From: Candidatus Omnitrophota bacterium
GTDB taxonomy: Bacteria; Omnitrophota; JACPQZ01
Reading direction: 5' to 3'
DNA: 47,974 bases
Assembly: GCA_016190205.1 (NCBI GenBank)
Contig: JACPQZ010000035.1
Coordinates: 1 to 47,974 of the forward strand
Shown here: positions 25,756 to 33,443 of the stretch, piece by piece
Layout of the letters: every line of letters begins with the position of its first letter
Position numbering within the stretch: position 1 is the stretch's first letter
The notes under the pieces: generated by a model
The model's input: the letters and a program-made list of their open reading frames with translations, nothing else
Database searches by the model: none
What the model was told of the DNA's origin: nothing
Translations under genes and position numbers: made by a program

Positions 25756-26584
25756 GGATTTTTTTTCGCTTAAGGATTTTCCCTTCGGGATGGCGCCCGA
25801 TCCCGCGTATTTCTATCCCAGCAAGCGGCATCAAGAAGCCTTGGACTGCCTGCTGTACACCATCGCCGAGCGCAAGGGGTTCTGCGTGGTGACCGGACCC
25901 GTGGGGTCGGGCAAGACGACGCTCTGCCGCACATTTATGTCCCGGCTTGATGCCGACTCGCAGATCGCTATGATCACGCATACGCTCATGACCTCCAAAC
26001 AGCTCATCATGAGCATCCTGACAGAGCTCGAGATCCCCTATGATGAGCGCAGCTCCAAGACGACGCTTCTTAACCGCTTCAATGAATTCTTGATCGAGAC
26101 CTTTGCCCAGAACCGGCACGTGGTCCTCGTGATCGATGAGGCCCAGAATTTGACACCGTCGCTTCTGGAGGAAGTTCGTCTCCTTTCAAATCTGGAGACG
26201 GAGAGGGAGAAGCTCATCCAGATTATCCTTTTGGGTCAGCCGGAGCTTTATGACAAGCTCTGCCAGCACCGCCTGCGTCAGCTGCGGCAGAGGGTGGCCC
26301 TGCAGGTTCGTCTCGAGGGACTGACCCTGGAGGAGACAAGGGGTTATGTGCGGCACCGCTTGGAGCTCGCGGGCGCCAATGGGGAACTGGATTTCACGGA
26401 ATCTGCCATCCGCTCGATTTATGAGCACTCGAACGGGGTTCCCCGGCTCATCAATCTGATTGGAGACGCGGCCCTCCTGGTTGGCTACGCGACCAAACGG
26501 CACACGATCGACCGGCCGCTTATTGAGGAGGTCGTCCGGGATCCGATGCATAACTTCGCCCTTCAACACGATCGTGAATCGTGA
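25748..26584 (+). CDS. ExeA-like AAA ATPase of the exopolysaccharide locus
   Basis: 278 residues. Walker A GPVGSGKTT (50-58), Walker B VVLVIDEAQNLTP (about 120-132) and the sensor stretch IILLGQPELYDKL are those of the ExeA/GspA and XrtA-associated ATPase group. The start MYKDFFSLKDFPFGMAPDP is a hallmark of the family. There is no peptidoglycan-binding C-terminal domain. In XrtA-type loci a close homologue lies in the same position between the chain-length protein and the tyrosine kinase. The last five codons (HDRES) are read from a CGTGAAT tandem repeat. Confidence 0.85.
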   Translation: MYKDFFSLKDFPFGMAPDPAYFYPSKRHQEALDCLLYTIAERKGFCVVTGPVGSGKTTLCRTFMSRLDADSQIAMITHTLMTSKQLIMSILTELEIPYDERSSKTTLLNRFNEFLIETFAQNRHVVLVIDEAQNLTPSLLEEVRLLSNLETEREKLIQIILLGQPELYDKLCQHRLRQLRQRVALQVRLEGLTLEETRGYVRHRLELAGANGELDFTESAIRSIYEHSNGVPRLINLIGDAALLVGYATKRHTIDRPLIEEVVRDPMHNFALQHDRES

Positions 26585-26814
26585 ATCTCAAGATAAAGAA
26601 ACCAGATACCAGTTACCAGAAACCAGAAGAAACCAGAGACCAGACACCAGATGAAATCCGAAATTCGAAATCCGAAATCCGAAGAATTTCGAAGCCCGAA
26701 ATTCGAAACGGTTGGTTTTGAATTTCGAATTTCGTGCTTTAGATTTGTTCGTGCTTCGAATTTCGAGGTTCGGATTTGAACACTGTCGAATCACGAATCA
26801 CGAATCACGATCCG
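26573..26814 (+). repeat. Element D: nested heptamer inverted repeats, no gene
   Basis: It starts at the stop of the ATPase gene. Layers from outside in: CGTGAAT x2 (26573-26586) facing CGAATCA x3 (26787-26807); ACCAGNN units (26601-26652); and GAAATCC/GAAATTC units (26653-26700), which pair with AATTTCG-rich sequence at 26721-26778. The ACCAG left arm is nearly identical to that of element E (one difference in about 60 bases), but the matching right ACCAG arm is missing. No protein is encoded. It ends 20 bp before the next gene. Confidence 0.8.
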
Positions 26815-26834
26815 GGCTGATAGGAGAAGTTAAA

Positions 26835-27131
26835 GTGAGCAAAGTCCAGGACATGTTGTACAGGGCGCTAAACGAAAGATACGGAAAGATGTATGGCGTG
26901 TCGAATGACGTGGAAGTTCTGCGCAGTGAAATCAGCGAGATGGAGCGGCGCCTCAAGAAGACCCGGAACGAGCTCGCGCAAGAAGAGTGGGTCCGCAGCC
27001 AGTTGGAGCGCGAGGCCGAAAACCTTATGCGCGGGTTGAGTCAGCAGGAAATCAGCGCTCGGGAATCGGGATTCGGGAAACGGGACACGCAGTACGCAGA
27101 ACGCAGTACGCAGTACGACCGCGCTCGCTAG
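26835..27131 (+). CDS. Coiled-coil protein of unknown function with repeat-derived tail
   Basis: 98 residues from GTG 26835 (AGGAG eight bases upstream). Residues 1-25 (VQDMLYRALNERYGKMYG) look like a short helix pair. About 26-70 are a charged coiled-coil (EISEMERRLKKTRNELAQEEWVRSQLEREAENL). The last 24 or so residues are coded by a 7-bp tandem array (27060-27115) and are probably not an ancestral part. No family is recognised. Its place between the ATPase and the tyrosine kinase suggests an adaptor role, which is inference. The longer upstream frame is read from element D and is rejected. Confidence 0.6.
   Translation: MSKVQDMLYRALNERYGKMYGVSNDVEVLRSEISEMERRLKKTRNELAQEEWVRSQLEREAENLMRGLSQQEISARESGFGKRDTQYAERSTQYDRAR
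27060..27115 (+). repeat. 7-bp tandem array, CGGGANN then CGCAGTA units
   Basis: Eight units in unbroken 7-bp register: CGGGAAT, CGGGATT, CGGGAAA, CGGGACA, CGCAGTA, CGCAGAA, CGCAGTA, CGCAGTA. The array forms the 3' end of the coiled-coil gene and ends 15 bp before its stop. Confidence 0.9.
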
Positions 27132-27140
27132 GAGGAAGTA

Positions 27141-27938
27141 ATGAGTTACATCAGCCAGTTGATGCAGAGGAAGTATCGGGAGAAGCAGGTCGTCCAAAAG
27201 GCTTCCACCCGCGAGGGCCCGCGCAAGAGAGTTTCTGTGAACGTGGAGCCGCATATCGTCACCCTCACCCAGCCCAGCTCGCCGGCGGCAGAAGAATACC
27301 GCATCCTGCGTACGACCTTGAGCAGGCTGGGCGCCAAGAAACCGTTAAAGACCGTTATGATCACGAGCGCCGGCGCGCAGGAGGGAAAGACGCTGACCAG
27401 CGTGAATCTGGCGGTGGCGATGGCGCAGGGCACAGGTCAGAGAATTCTGCTCGCGGATTGCGACTTAAGACGCGGCCGCGTGCATGAACTTTTAGGCGTT
27501 GAGCCGGATGAAGGACTGGGCGATGTCCTCCTGAATGGCACGGACCTCTCGGCCGCTCTTTACGACACGAGCGTGGAAAACCTTACCGTTCTTCCCTGCG
27601 GGCGCTACCCGGCGAACCCTGCGGAGCTTTTGGGTTCGCAAAAGATGAACGGCCTCATCGCGCAGTTAAAACTTCAGTTCAGCCTGTGTATCTTTGACAC
27701 GCCGCCGGCCCTGGCGCTGACGGACGCCGCGGTCTTGGCGTCCCAGGCGGACGGAGTCATCCTGGTCGTGCAGGCGGGAAAGACCACCTGTGAGGCAGTC
27801 GAGGAGGCGGGCCGCGTGCTCACCCAGGCCCACGCGAATGTGCTGGGGTTTATCTTGGTTGGTGTAGAGGAACCGGGCCCAGGCTATGCGTACCGGTATC
27901 ACCGGCAGGCGAGCAAGGCCGATGGTCGTGCATCGTGA
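27141..27938 (+). CDS. CpsD/CapB-type bacterial tyrosine kinase
   Basis: 265 residues. EEYRILRTTL opens the domain. Walker A is SAGAQEGKTLTS with Lys83, Walker A' is LLADCDLRRG (about 104-113), and Walker B is CIFDTPPAL (about 183-191). This is the cytoplasmic BY-kinase that controls chain length with the Wzz-type protein at 24307. The C-terminus has only a small Tyr group (YAYRYH) instead of a long Tyr-rich tail. AGGAGG lies five bases before the ATG. Its last codons run into element E. Separate kinase and chain-length genes are typical of XrtA-type loci. Confidence 0.88.
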   Translation: MSYISQLMQRKYREKQVVQKASTREGPRKRVSVNVEPHIVTLTQPSSPAAEEYRILRTTLSRLGAKKPLKTVMITSAGAQEGKTLTSVNLAVAMAQGTGQRILLADCDLRRGRVHELLGVEPDEGLGDVLLNGTDLSAALYDTSVENLTVLPCGRYPANPAELLGSQKMNGLIAQLKLQFSLCIFDTPPALALTDAAVLASQADGVILVVQAGKTTCEAVEEAGRVLTQAHANVLGFILVGVEEPGPGYAYRYHRQASKADGRAS

Positions 27939-27941
27939 TTC

Positions 27942-28210
27942 GTGGATCGCAAGAAAAGAAACCAGATACCAGTTACCAGAAACCAGAAGAAACCAGATAC
28001 CAGACACCAGATGAAATCCGAAATTCGAATATCGAAATTTGAAACAAATCCGAAGCCCGCAACCCGTAAGCAAGATTTGATATGTTTGAACCTCGGTCAT
28101 CCGAATTTGTTACGTGCTTCTAATTTCGAGCTTCGAATTTTCTGTTTTTTTCTGGTATCTGGTTTCTGGAATCTTCTGGTTACTGGTTTCTGGTTACTGG
28201 TTTCTATAAG
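27942..28210 (+). repeat. Element E: ACCAG inverted-repeat element, no gene
   Basis: It starts 3 bp after the kinase stop with GTGGATCGCAAG. The left arm of ACCAGNN heptamers (27961-28012) and the right arm of CTGGTNN heptamers (28151-28205) align as inverted repeats without gaps, including a shared AAGA phase break at the same place in each arm. The interior holds GAAATTCG-type repeats. The 97-codon frame across it is a translation of the repeats. It ends just before the ribosome binding site of the next gene. Confidence 0.85.
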
Positions 28211-28236
28211 TTATGCGCATTTTGGAGAAATTTAAA

Positions 28237-29214
28237 ATGCCGTCTAGAGTACTGGTGACGGGCGGCGCGGGATTCATCGGGTCACATCTCGTGGCCAGAT
28301 TGGTGGACTTGGGCTATGGTGTCCGCGTCCTCGACAATTTTGAAACGGGGGACATCCGGAATTTAGACGAGCTGCGGGAGCGGATAGAGCTCATCAAAGG
28401 AGACGTGCGCGACCCCGCGGCGGTCCGAAAGGCCGTGCGCGGCACAGAGTTCATCTTTCACGAGGCCGCCCTTGCTTCGGTCCCGCGCTCGATCAAAGAC
28501 CCCGTGAGCGCGCATGAGGTCAATACGAGCGGTACGCTTCTGCTTCTCGAGCAGGCTCGCGAGGCGGGGGTCCGGCGCGTCATCTACGCGGGCTCATCCT
28601 CCGCCTACGGCGATCAGGAGGCCGAACTCAAATCGGAGGAGCTGGTGCCCAGGCCCCTTTCTCCTTATGCCGTTTCGAAGCTTGCCGGGGAGGCCTACTG
28701 CCGGCTTTACAGTTCGATCTACGGTCTCGAGACCGTCATTTTAAGATATTTTAACGTGTTCGGCCCGCGGCAGAGCCCGGATTCTCAATATGCCGCTGTC
28801 GTACCGCTTTTTATCGACGCCCTGGCAAGAGGGAAACAGCCTCTCATTTACGGAGACGGGGAGCAGTCGCGCGATTTCACTTATGTGGATAACGTCGTGG
28901 ACATGAATCTTGCCGCAGCTTTTAAAGAGGGTCTTTCGGGAGAGGTGATCAATGCGGGCTGCGGAGATCGCATTACGGTAAACCGGCTCGCCCGGGAGAT
29001 CGCGCGGCTCACGGGCAAAGAGCTCCGGCCGGAATATGGGCCTCCACGCGCGGGGGATGTGCGCCATTCGCAGGCGGACACGGCCAAGGCCCGCGCGCTT
29101 CTGGGCCTTGTGCCCGCTGTACCTTTTGAAGAAGGTTTGAGGAGAACGGTGGACTGGTTTTTGAAGACGACAACGGGGAGGTCTCGATCGGAATGCAAAC
29201 CGTTAAAAGTTTAG
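28237..29214 (+). CDS. UDP-sugar 4-epimerase, extended SDR (WbpP/GalE type)
   Basis: 325 residues from ATG 28237, where GGAG is suitably spaced; an earlier ATG at 28213 lacks a site. The NAD loop is VTGGAGFIGSHL, the catalytic motif YxxxK is in SPYAVSKLAGE, and RYFNVFGPRQSPDSQYAAVVP is the substrate segment. The last part matches UDP-GlcNAc or UDP-GlcNAcA 4-epimerases such as WbpP. The next gene is a UDP-HexNAc dehydrogenase, so UDP-GalNAcA is a plausible end product. It overlaps that gene by 22 bp. Confidence 0.85.
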   Translation: MPSRVLVTGGAGFIGSHLVARLVDLGYGVRVLDNFETGDIRNLDELRERIELIKGDVRDPAAVRKAVRGTEFIFHEAALASVPRSIKDPVSAHEVNTSGTLLLLEQAREAGVRRVIYAGSSSAYGDQEAELKSEELVPRPLSPYAVSKLAGEAYCRLYSSIYGLETVILRYFNVFGPRQSPDSQYAAVVPLFIDALARGKQPLIYGDGEQSRDFTYVDNVVDMNLAAAFKEGLSGEVINAGCGDRITVNRLAREIARLTGKELRPEYGPPRAGDVRHSQADTAKARALLGLVPAVPFEEGLRRTVDWFLKTTTGRSRSECKPLKV

Positions 29215-30527
29215 CCGGGAACGCGCTTAAGCTGGAAGAAAAGATCGCCTCCCGCCAGGCGCGGGTAGGCGTCATCGGCATGGGCTATGTGGGGCTGCCG
29301 CTTGCCGTGTCATTTGCCGAGGTAGGCTTTACGGTGACCGGCATTGATATCGACGCCCGGCGCGCCCGGGAAATCAACGCGGGCCGCTCTTACATAGGAG
29401 ATGTGGATTCTGCGCACTTGAAGGCCCTGGTGGAGGCCGGGGTTCTTTCAGCGACGAGTGACACCTCCGTGCTGGGGGAACTCGATACCGTCAATATCTG
29501 CGTCCCCACGCCATTGAGGAAGACGCGGGAACCGGATATCTCCTTTATCGTAGCCGCCTGCCAGAAAATCCAGGAGCACCTCCACGCCGGACAGATGGTT
29601 ATTTTAGAGAGCACGACGTATCCGGGCACCACGGAGGAGGTCATCCTCCCCATGCTCACCGGCTCAAATCTTAAAGTAGGCGAAGACATCTTCCTCGCGT
29701 TCTCGCCGGAGCGTGTGGATCCGGGGAACCGGCACTACAATACCCGCACCATCCCCAAGGTGGTGGGTGGGATAACCCCTGTCTGCACCCGGCTCGCCGC
29801 CCAACTTTACCAGACCACCATCCACGAGGTTGTGCCGGTCTCTTCTCCCCGGTCGGCCGAGATGGTGAAGCTTTTGGAGAACACCTTTCGGAGCGTCAAC
29901 ATCGGACTCGTCAATGAGCTCACGCTCATGTCTGCCAAACTCGGCGTCAATATCTGGGAGGTGATCGACGCGGCGGCCACCAAGCCCTTTGGGTTTATGC
30001 CTTTCTATCCGGGCCCGGGCCTGGGGGGGCACTGCATCCCCATCGACCCGCATTACCTTTCCTGGAAGGCCAGGGCGCATGGTTTTAATCCGCGCTTCAT
30101 CGAACTCGCGAGCGAGGTGAACCGCGCCATGCCGGACTATTGCGTGGAGCGCGTCACCCAGATTCTGAACGACCGGAAGAAAAGCGTCAACGGCTCCAGG
30201 CTCCTTGTCCTGGGAGTGGCGTACAAGCGGGACGTAAACGACTGGAGGGAGTCTCCGGCCCTGGACATCTTGCAAAAGCTGCTTGCGCTGGGGGCCGAAG
30301 TGGCCTACCACGACCCCCATGTCCCCGAGATTCAGTTTGAGGGGATTACCATGAAGTCCAATGAGCTCACGGATGACCTCTTGCGGGAGACGGACTGCTG
30401 TATTATTGTGACCGACCACTCCCGCTTCGATATCGAAACCATCGCGCACAAGACTTCCGACATTTTGGATGCGCGCAACGCCACCAAAGGATTGTCAGGC
30501 ACCCATGCCCGAATCACCCGAATCTAA
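29193..30527 (+). CDS. UDP-N-acetylglucosamine 6-dehydrogenase family
   Basis: 444 residues. NAD loop VGVIGMGYVGLPLA (about 26-39), VNICVPTPL, the ESTTYPGTTEE segment, and the catalytic Cys in GPGLGGHCIPIDPHYLSWKA. The GHCIPIDP form is that of UDP-GlcNAc/UDP-ManNAc dehydrogenases (WbpA, WbpO, WecC), not UDP-glucose dehydrogenase. It oxidises C6 twice to give a uronic acid. It lies between two epimerase genes and overlaps both, so the three probably act in sequence. Confidence 0.9.
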   Translation: MQTVKSLAGNALKLEEKIASRQARVGVIGMGYVGLPLAVSFAEVGFTVTGIDIDARRAREINAGRSYIGDVDSAHLKALVEAGVLSATSDTSVLGELDTVNICVPTPLRKTREPDISFIVAACQKIQEHLHAGQMVILESTTYPGTTEEVILPMLTGSNLKVGEDIFLAFSPERVDPGNRHYNTRTIPKVVGGITPVCTRLAAQLYQTTIHEVVPVSSPRSAEMVKLLENTFRSVNIGLVNELTLMSAKLGVNIWEVIDAAATKPFGFMPFYPGPGLGGHCIPIDPHYLSWKARAHGFNPRFIELASEVNRAMPDYCVERVTQILNDRKKSVNGSRLLVLGVAYKRDVNDWRESPALDILQKLLALGAEVAYHDPHVPEIQFEGITMKSNELTDDLLRETDCCIIVTDHSRFDIETIAHKTSDILDARNATKGLSGTHARITRI

Positions 30528-31557
30528 TTCGACGACTCCCGCTTCCCGCTTCCCGCTTCCCGCTTCCCGATCGGAGCGGGAGACCATCCTGGTCACCGGA
30601 GGCGCCGGGTTTATCGGCAGTCATTTGTGCGAATCTCTGCTTACGGACGGGTTTCGTGTGGTCGTTGTCGATGATTTCAACGGCTATTACGATCCATTGG
30701 TCAAGCGCAGAAATATCCAAGCCTGCCTGGGTCGTGACGGGTTCGTGCTGTTCGAGGGTGACATCCAAGACCCTGACCTTTTGAGCAGGGTATTCTCGCA
30801 GGAGCGGATCGACCGGATCGTGCACCTCGCGGCCCGCGCGGGCGTGCGGCCCTCGGTGGCGGATCCGGTTCTCTATGAACGCGTCAATGGCATCGGGACC
30901 TTGAGGCTTTTGGACTGGGCCGTGCGGGCGCGCGTCAGGAATTTCTTGTTCGGATCATCCTCCAGCGTCTATGGAAGGTCGGCGCCGCCTTTTAAGGAAG
31001 ACAGCGGGACAGACCACCCCATCTCTCCCTATGCGGCGACCAAGAGGGCCGGAGAACTTTTGGCGTACACGTACCATCACCTTTACGAGCTTCCGGTGAC
31101 GGCCCTGCGTTTCTTCACGGTCTATGGGCCCAGACAGCGCCCCGACATGGCGATTCACAAATTTACCCGCGCGATTAACGAGGGGTGTCCCATCGAGCTC
31201 TATGGCCGGGGACATTCCAGCAGGGATTATACGTACATTTCGGACATCGTGCGGGCCATTCGGATCGCCTTGGACAAGCCCTTCACGTACGAGATCATCA
31301 ACCTGGGGGCCTCTTCCACCACGGAGCTCGTCGAGCTCATCGGGATGCTGGAAGAGGCCCTGGGGCGCAGGGCCATTATGAAGAAGACGGCCGATCAACC
31401 GGGGGATGTTCCGATTTCTTGGGCCGACACGGCCAAGGCCGAGAGGCTCCTGGGCTGGCGGGCGCAGGTGGATATCCGGGAGGGGGTGCGGCGCTTTGTG
31501 GAGTGGTACCGCGCTGAACAGGGGGCCGGGCAATATGAGCCACTACAGCGCGTGTGA
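30505..31557 (+). CDS. UDP-glucuronate 4-epimerase-like SDR
   Basis: 350 residues from ATG 30505. Residues 12-23 or so are encoded by CCCGCTT heptamers. The NAD loop is VTGGAGFIGSHLCESLL, followed by DDFNGYYDPLVKRRN, a mark of the UDP-uronate epimerase group. Catalytic YxxxK is in SPYAATKRAGE, and the sequence continues RFFTVYGPRQRPDMAIHKF. It would interconvert UDP-uronic acids. The start lies inside the dehydrogenase gene (23-bp overlap). A slightly later start past the repeat is possible but no better site is seen. Confidence 0.87.
   Translation: MPESPESNSTTPASRFPLPASRSERETILVTGGAGFIGSHLCESLLTDGFRVVVVDDFNGYYDPLVKRRNIQACLGRDGFVLFEGDIQDPDLLSRVFSQERIDRIVHLAARAGVRPSVADPVLYERVNGIGTLRLLDWAVRARVRNFLFGSSSSVYGRSAPPFKEDSGTDHPISPYAATKRAGELLAYTYHHLYELPVTALRFFTVYGPRQRPDMAIHKFTRAINEGCPIELYGRGHSSRDYTYISDIVRAIRIALDKPFTYEIINLGASSTTELVELIGMLEEALGRRAIMKKTADQPGDVPISWADTAKAERLLGWRAQVDIREGVRRFVEWYRAEQGAGQYEPLQRV
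30538..30572 (+). repeat. 7-bp tandem array, CCCGCTT units, coding
   Basis: Four perfect CCCGCTT units (30538-30565) and one CCCGATC. They encode PASRFPLPASR near the start of the epimerase. Just upstream, CCCGAATCA and CCCGAATCT form a related pair. Confidence 0.9.
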
Positions 31558-32464
31558 GATCTCCGTTGTAGTTCCAATAATGAACGAAGAGGAATGCGTC
31601 GCGGTCCTCTTCGAGCGCATCCGGACCGTGCTTCAGAACCTGGGCCGGCCGTATGAGGTGATCCTCGTGGACGACGGCTCCATGGACGGGACCTACGGTA
31701 TTCTGTGTGAGCTTGCCCGCGCGTGGAAGGGTATCTTGCGCGTCGTGCGGTTTAGGCGCAACTATGGCCAGACCGCCGCTATGAGCGCCGGTTTTGACCT
31801 CGCGCGCGGCAAGACAATCGTGACGATGGACGGGGATCTACAAAATGACCCCGCGGATATCCCTAGGCTTTTAGAAAAGCTTGAGCAGGGTTATGACCTT
31901 GTGAGCGGGTGGCGTATCAAGCGCCAGGATGCCTCCCTCACCCGAAAACTCCCCTCCTGCGCGGCGAACTGGCTCATTTCGAGGTGCACCGGTGTTCGGA
32001 TACACGATTACGGTTGTTCGCTCAAGGCCTATCGCGCCGAGGTCCTCAAGGGACTCCGTTTCTATTCCGATATGCACCGGTTCTTTCCGGCCCTGATCGC
32101 AAATCTCACGGGGGCGCGCGTGGCTGAAATCCCGGTAGCCCATTATCCCAGGACGACAGGCCGGTCCAAGTACGGGCTCGCCCGCACGTTTCGCGTCATG
32201 GCGGATATCATCACCCTGGTGGTCTTGACCCGTTTTGTGACAAGGCCCATCTACTGGTTCGGCTTCTGCGCCGTTCCCTTCCTCTTATTGGGAACGATGC
32301 TCGCCTCTTTTTCGGGCCTTATCGGCGCGTCGTTTGCGCTTTTTACAGCCGGTTTTTTGTTTGTCACGCAGGGGATTCTGTGTGAGTACGTGGTGCGTAC
32401 GGGTGAGTTCTCTTTGGCGTCGAACATACGTTTGAGCGAAGCAGGCGGGGTGGGCCATGCCTGA
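31535..32464 (+). CDS. DPM1/GtrB-like family 2 glycosyltransferase
   Basis: 309 residues. ISVVVPIMNEEE opens the GT-A fold. VDDGSMDGT and the catalytic DXD in VTMDGDLQNDP (Asp99, Asp101) are intact. Two C-terminal transmembrane helices (about 235-295) are present. Enzymes of this type move a sugar from a nucleotide donor to a polyprenyl phosphate. The ATG at 31535 is inside the end of the epimerase gene (23-bp overlap). The next gene is a paralogue that has lost the DXD. Confidence 0.85.
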   Translation: MSHYSACEISVVVPIMNEEECVAVLFERIRTVLQNLGRPYEVILVDDGSMDGTYGILCELARAWKGILRVVRFRRNYGQTAAMSAGFDLARGKTIVTMDGDLQNDPADIPRLLEKLEQGYDLVSGWRIKRQDASLTRKLPSCAANWLISRCTGVRIHDYGCSLKAYRAEVLKGLRFYSDMHRFFPALIANLTGARVAEIPVAHYPRTTGRSKYGLARTFRVMADIITLVVLTRFVTRPIYWFGFCAVPFLLLGTMLASFSGLIGASFALFTAGFLFVTQGILCEYVVRTGEFSLASNIRLSEAGGVGHA

Positions 32465-33443
32465 CCTGATGCTGACGGAGTCCGCTAAAGAGCGTGTTTT
32501 GGAGACGGAAGCGCCCGACGTCTCCGTGGTGGTCTACGTGGATGAGCATCTGTCGGACGCGGTCGGGCTTTACCGTGAGACGGCGGGTGTCCTCAAGGCG
32601 TGCGGCCGGACCTTCGAGTTTCTCTTTGTGGATGACGGGACTGATCCCGGCGTTTTTGCCCAGCTTGAAGACCTTTCGCGGTGGGTGAGGCACGTCCGGG
32701 CCGTCCGTCTCCCCCGCACGTTCGGGTCATCCACGGCCATGAGCATCGGGTTTGAGAAGGCTCGGGGCCGTCTCATTCTCACGCTGGGCCCCTTCCTGCA
32801 GGTTGAGCCTGCCTCCATTGGCCGGATGTTTGAACTTCTGGAGGAGGGCTATGACTTTGTGAACGGCTGGCGGGTTAAACGCACAGATTTCTTCTTAAAC
32901 CGACTGGAATCCTGGGGCTATAACGCCCTGGTGCGCTGGGTTTCGAAGGTTCCCCTCCATGACTCAAACTGCACGGTGAAGCTCTTCAGGCGTGAGGTGG
33001 CACAGGAGCTGGCCGTGTACGGGGATTATTACCGCTTCATTCCCATCCTTGCGGCCCGGCGGGGATTTCGCGTCGCCGAGGCCGTACTGAAGCACCGGGC
33101 AGAATCCAACGCGACCGGTATTTACCATCCGGGGGTTTTCATGCGCCGCGCCCTGGATCTTTTGGCCCTCTTATTTATCGGCCGTTTTACGCAGAAGCCG
33201 CTGCGTTTCTTTGGGCTTGTGGGTTCTGCCCTTTTTCTGGCGGGGATGGCGGTCAACACGCATCTGGCCTGGATCAAATATGTGTACGGAGAGGGGATCA
33301 GCGGCCGGCCCCTGCTACTTCTGGGGATGCTCCTCATGGTCTTGGGGCTTCAGACGGCTTCCGTGGGGCTTATCGGTGAGCTCATTATTTTTACGCATCA
33401 CAAGGGCATTCAGGATTACCGCATCGAACGGGTGATCGAGTGA
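32457..33443 (+). CDS. GT2 paralogue with lost DXD motif, probable pseudo-enzyme
   Basis: 328 residues. It aligns along its full length with the preceding glycosyltransferase, including GWRVKRTDFFLNRL, HDSNCTVKLFRREV and the two C-terminal helices. The metal-binding DGD is replaced: LTLGPFLQVEP stands where the neighbour has VTMDGDLQNDP, so Asp99 becomes Gly111 and Asp101 becomes Phe113. The opening VVPIMNEEE is also degraded (VVYVDEHLS). VDDG is kept. The reading frame is intact and overlaps both neighbours, so it is translated. It may act as a scaffold or partner of the active enzyme, as some inactive GT2 proteins do; that is inference. Confidence 0.75.
   Translation: MPDLMLTESAKERVLETEAPDVSVVVYVDEHLSDAVGLYRETAGVLKACGRTFEFLFVDDGTDPGVFAQLEDLSRWVRHVRAVRLPRTFGSSTAMSIGFEKARGRLILTLGPFLQVEPASIGRMFELLEEGYDFVNGWRVKRTDFFLNRLESWGYNALVRWVSKVPLHDSNCTVKLFRREVAQELAVYGDYYRFIPILAARRGFRVAEAVLKHRAESNATGIYHPGVFMRRALDLLALLFIGRFTQKPLRFFGLVGSALFLAGMAVNTHLAWIKYVYGEGISGRPLLLLGMLLMVLGLQTASVGLIGELIIFTHHKGIQDYRIERVIE

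Noticed and set aside
26573-28210. CRISPR-like array
   Set aside because: Units are 7 bp, contiguous and without unique spacers, and there are no cas genes.
27942-28235. 97-codon frame between the kinase and the epimerase
   Set aside because: It is a translation of the ACCAG and GAAATTCG repeats of element E; the hydrophobic end is the right repeat arm.
31406-31534. N-terminal extension of the DPM1-like glycosyltransferase
   Set aside because: The extra residues are an out-of-frame reading of the epimerase gene end; the GT-A fold begins after ATG 31535.
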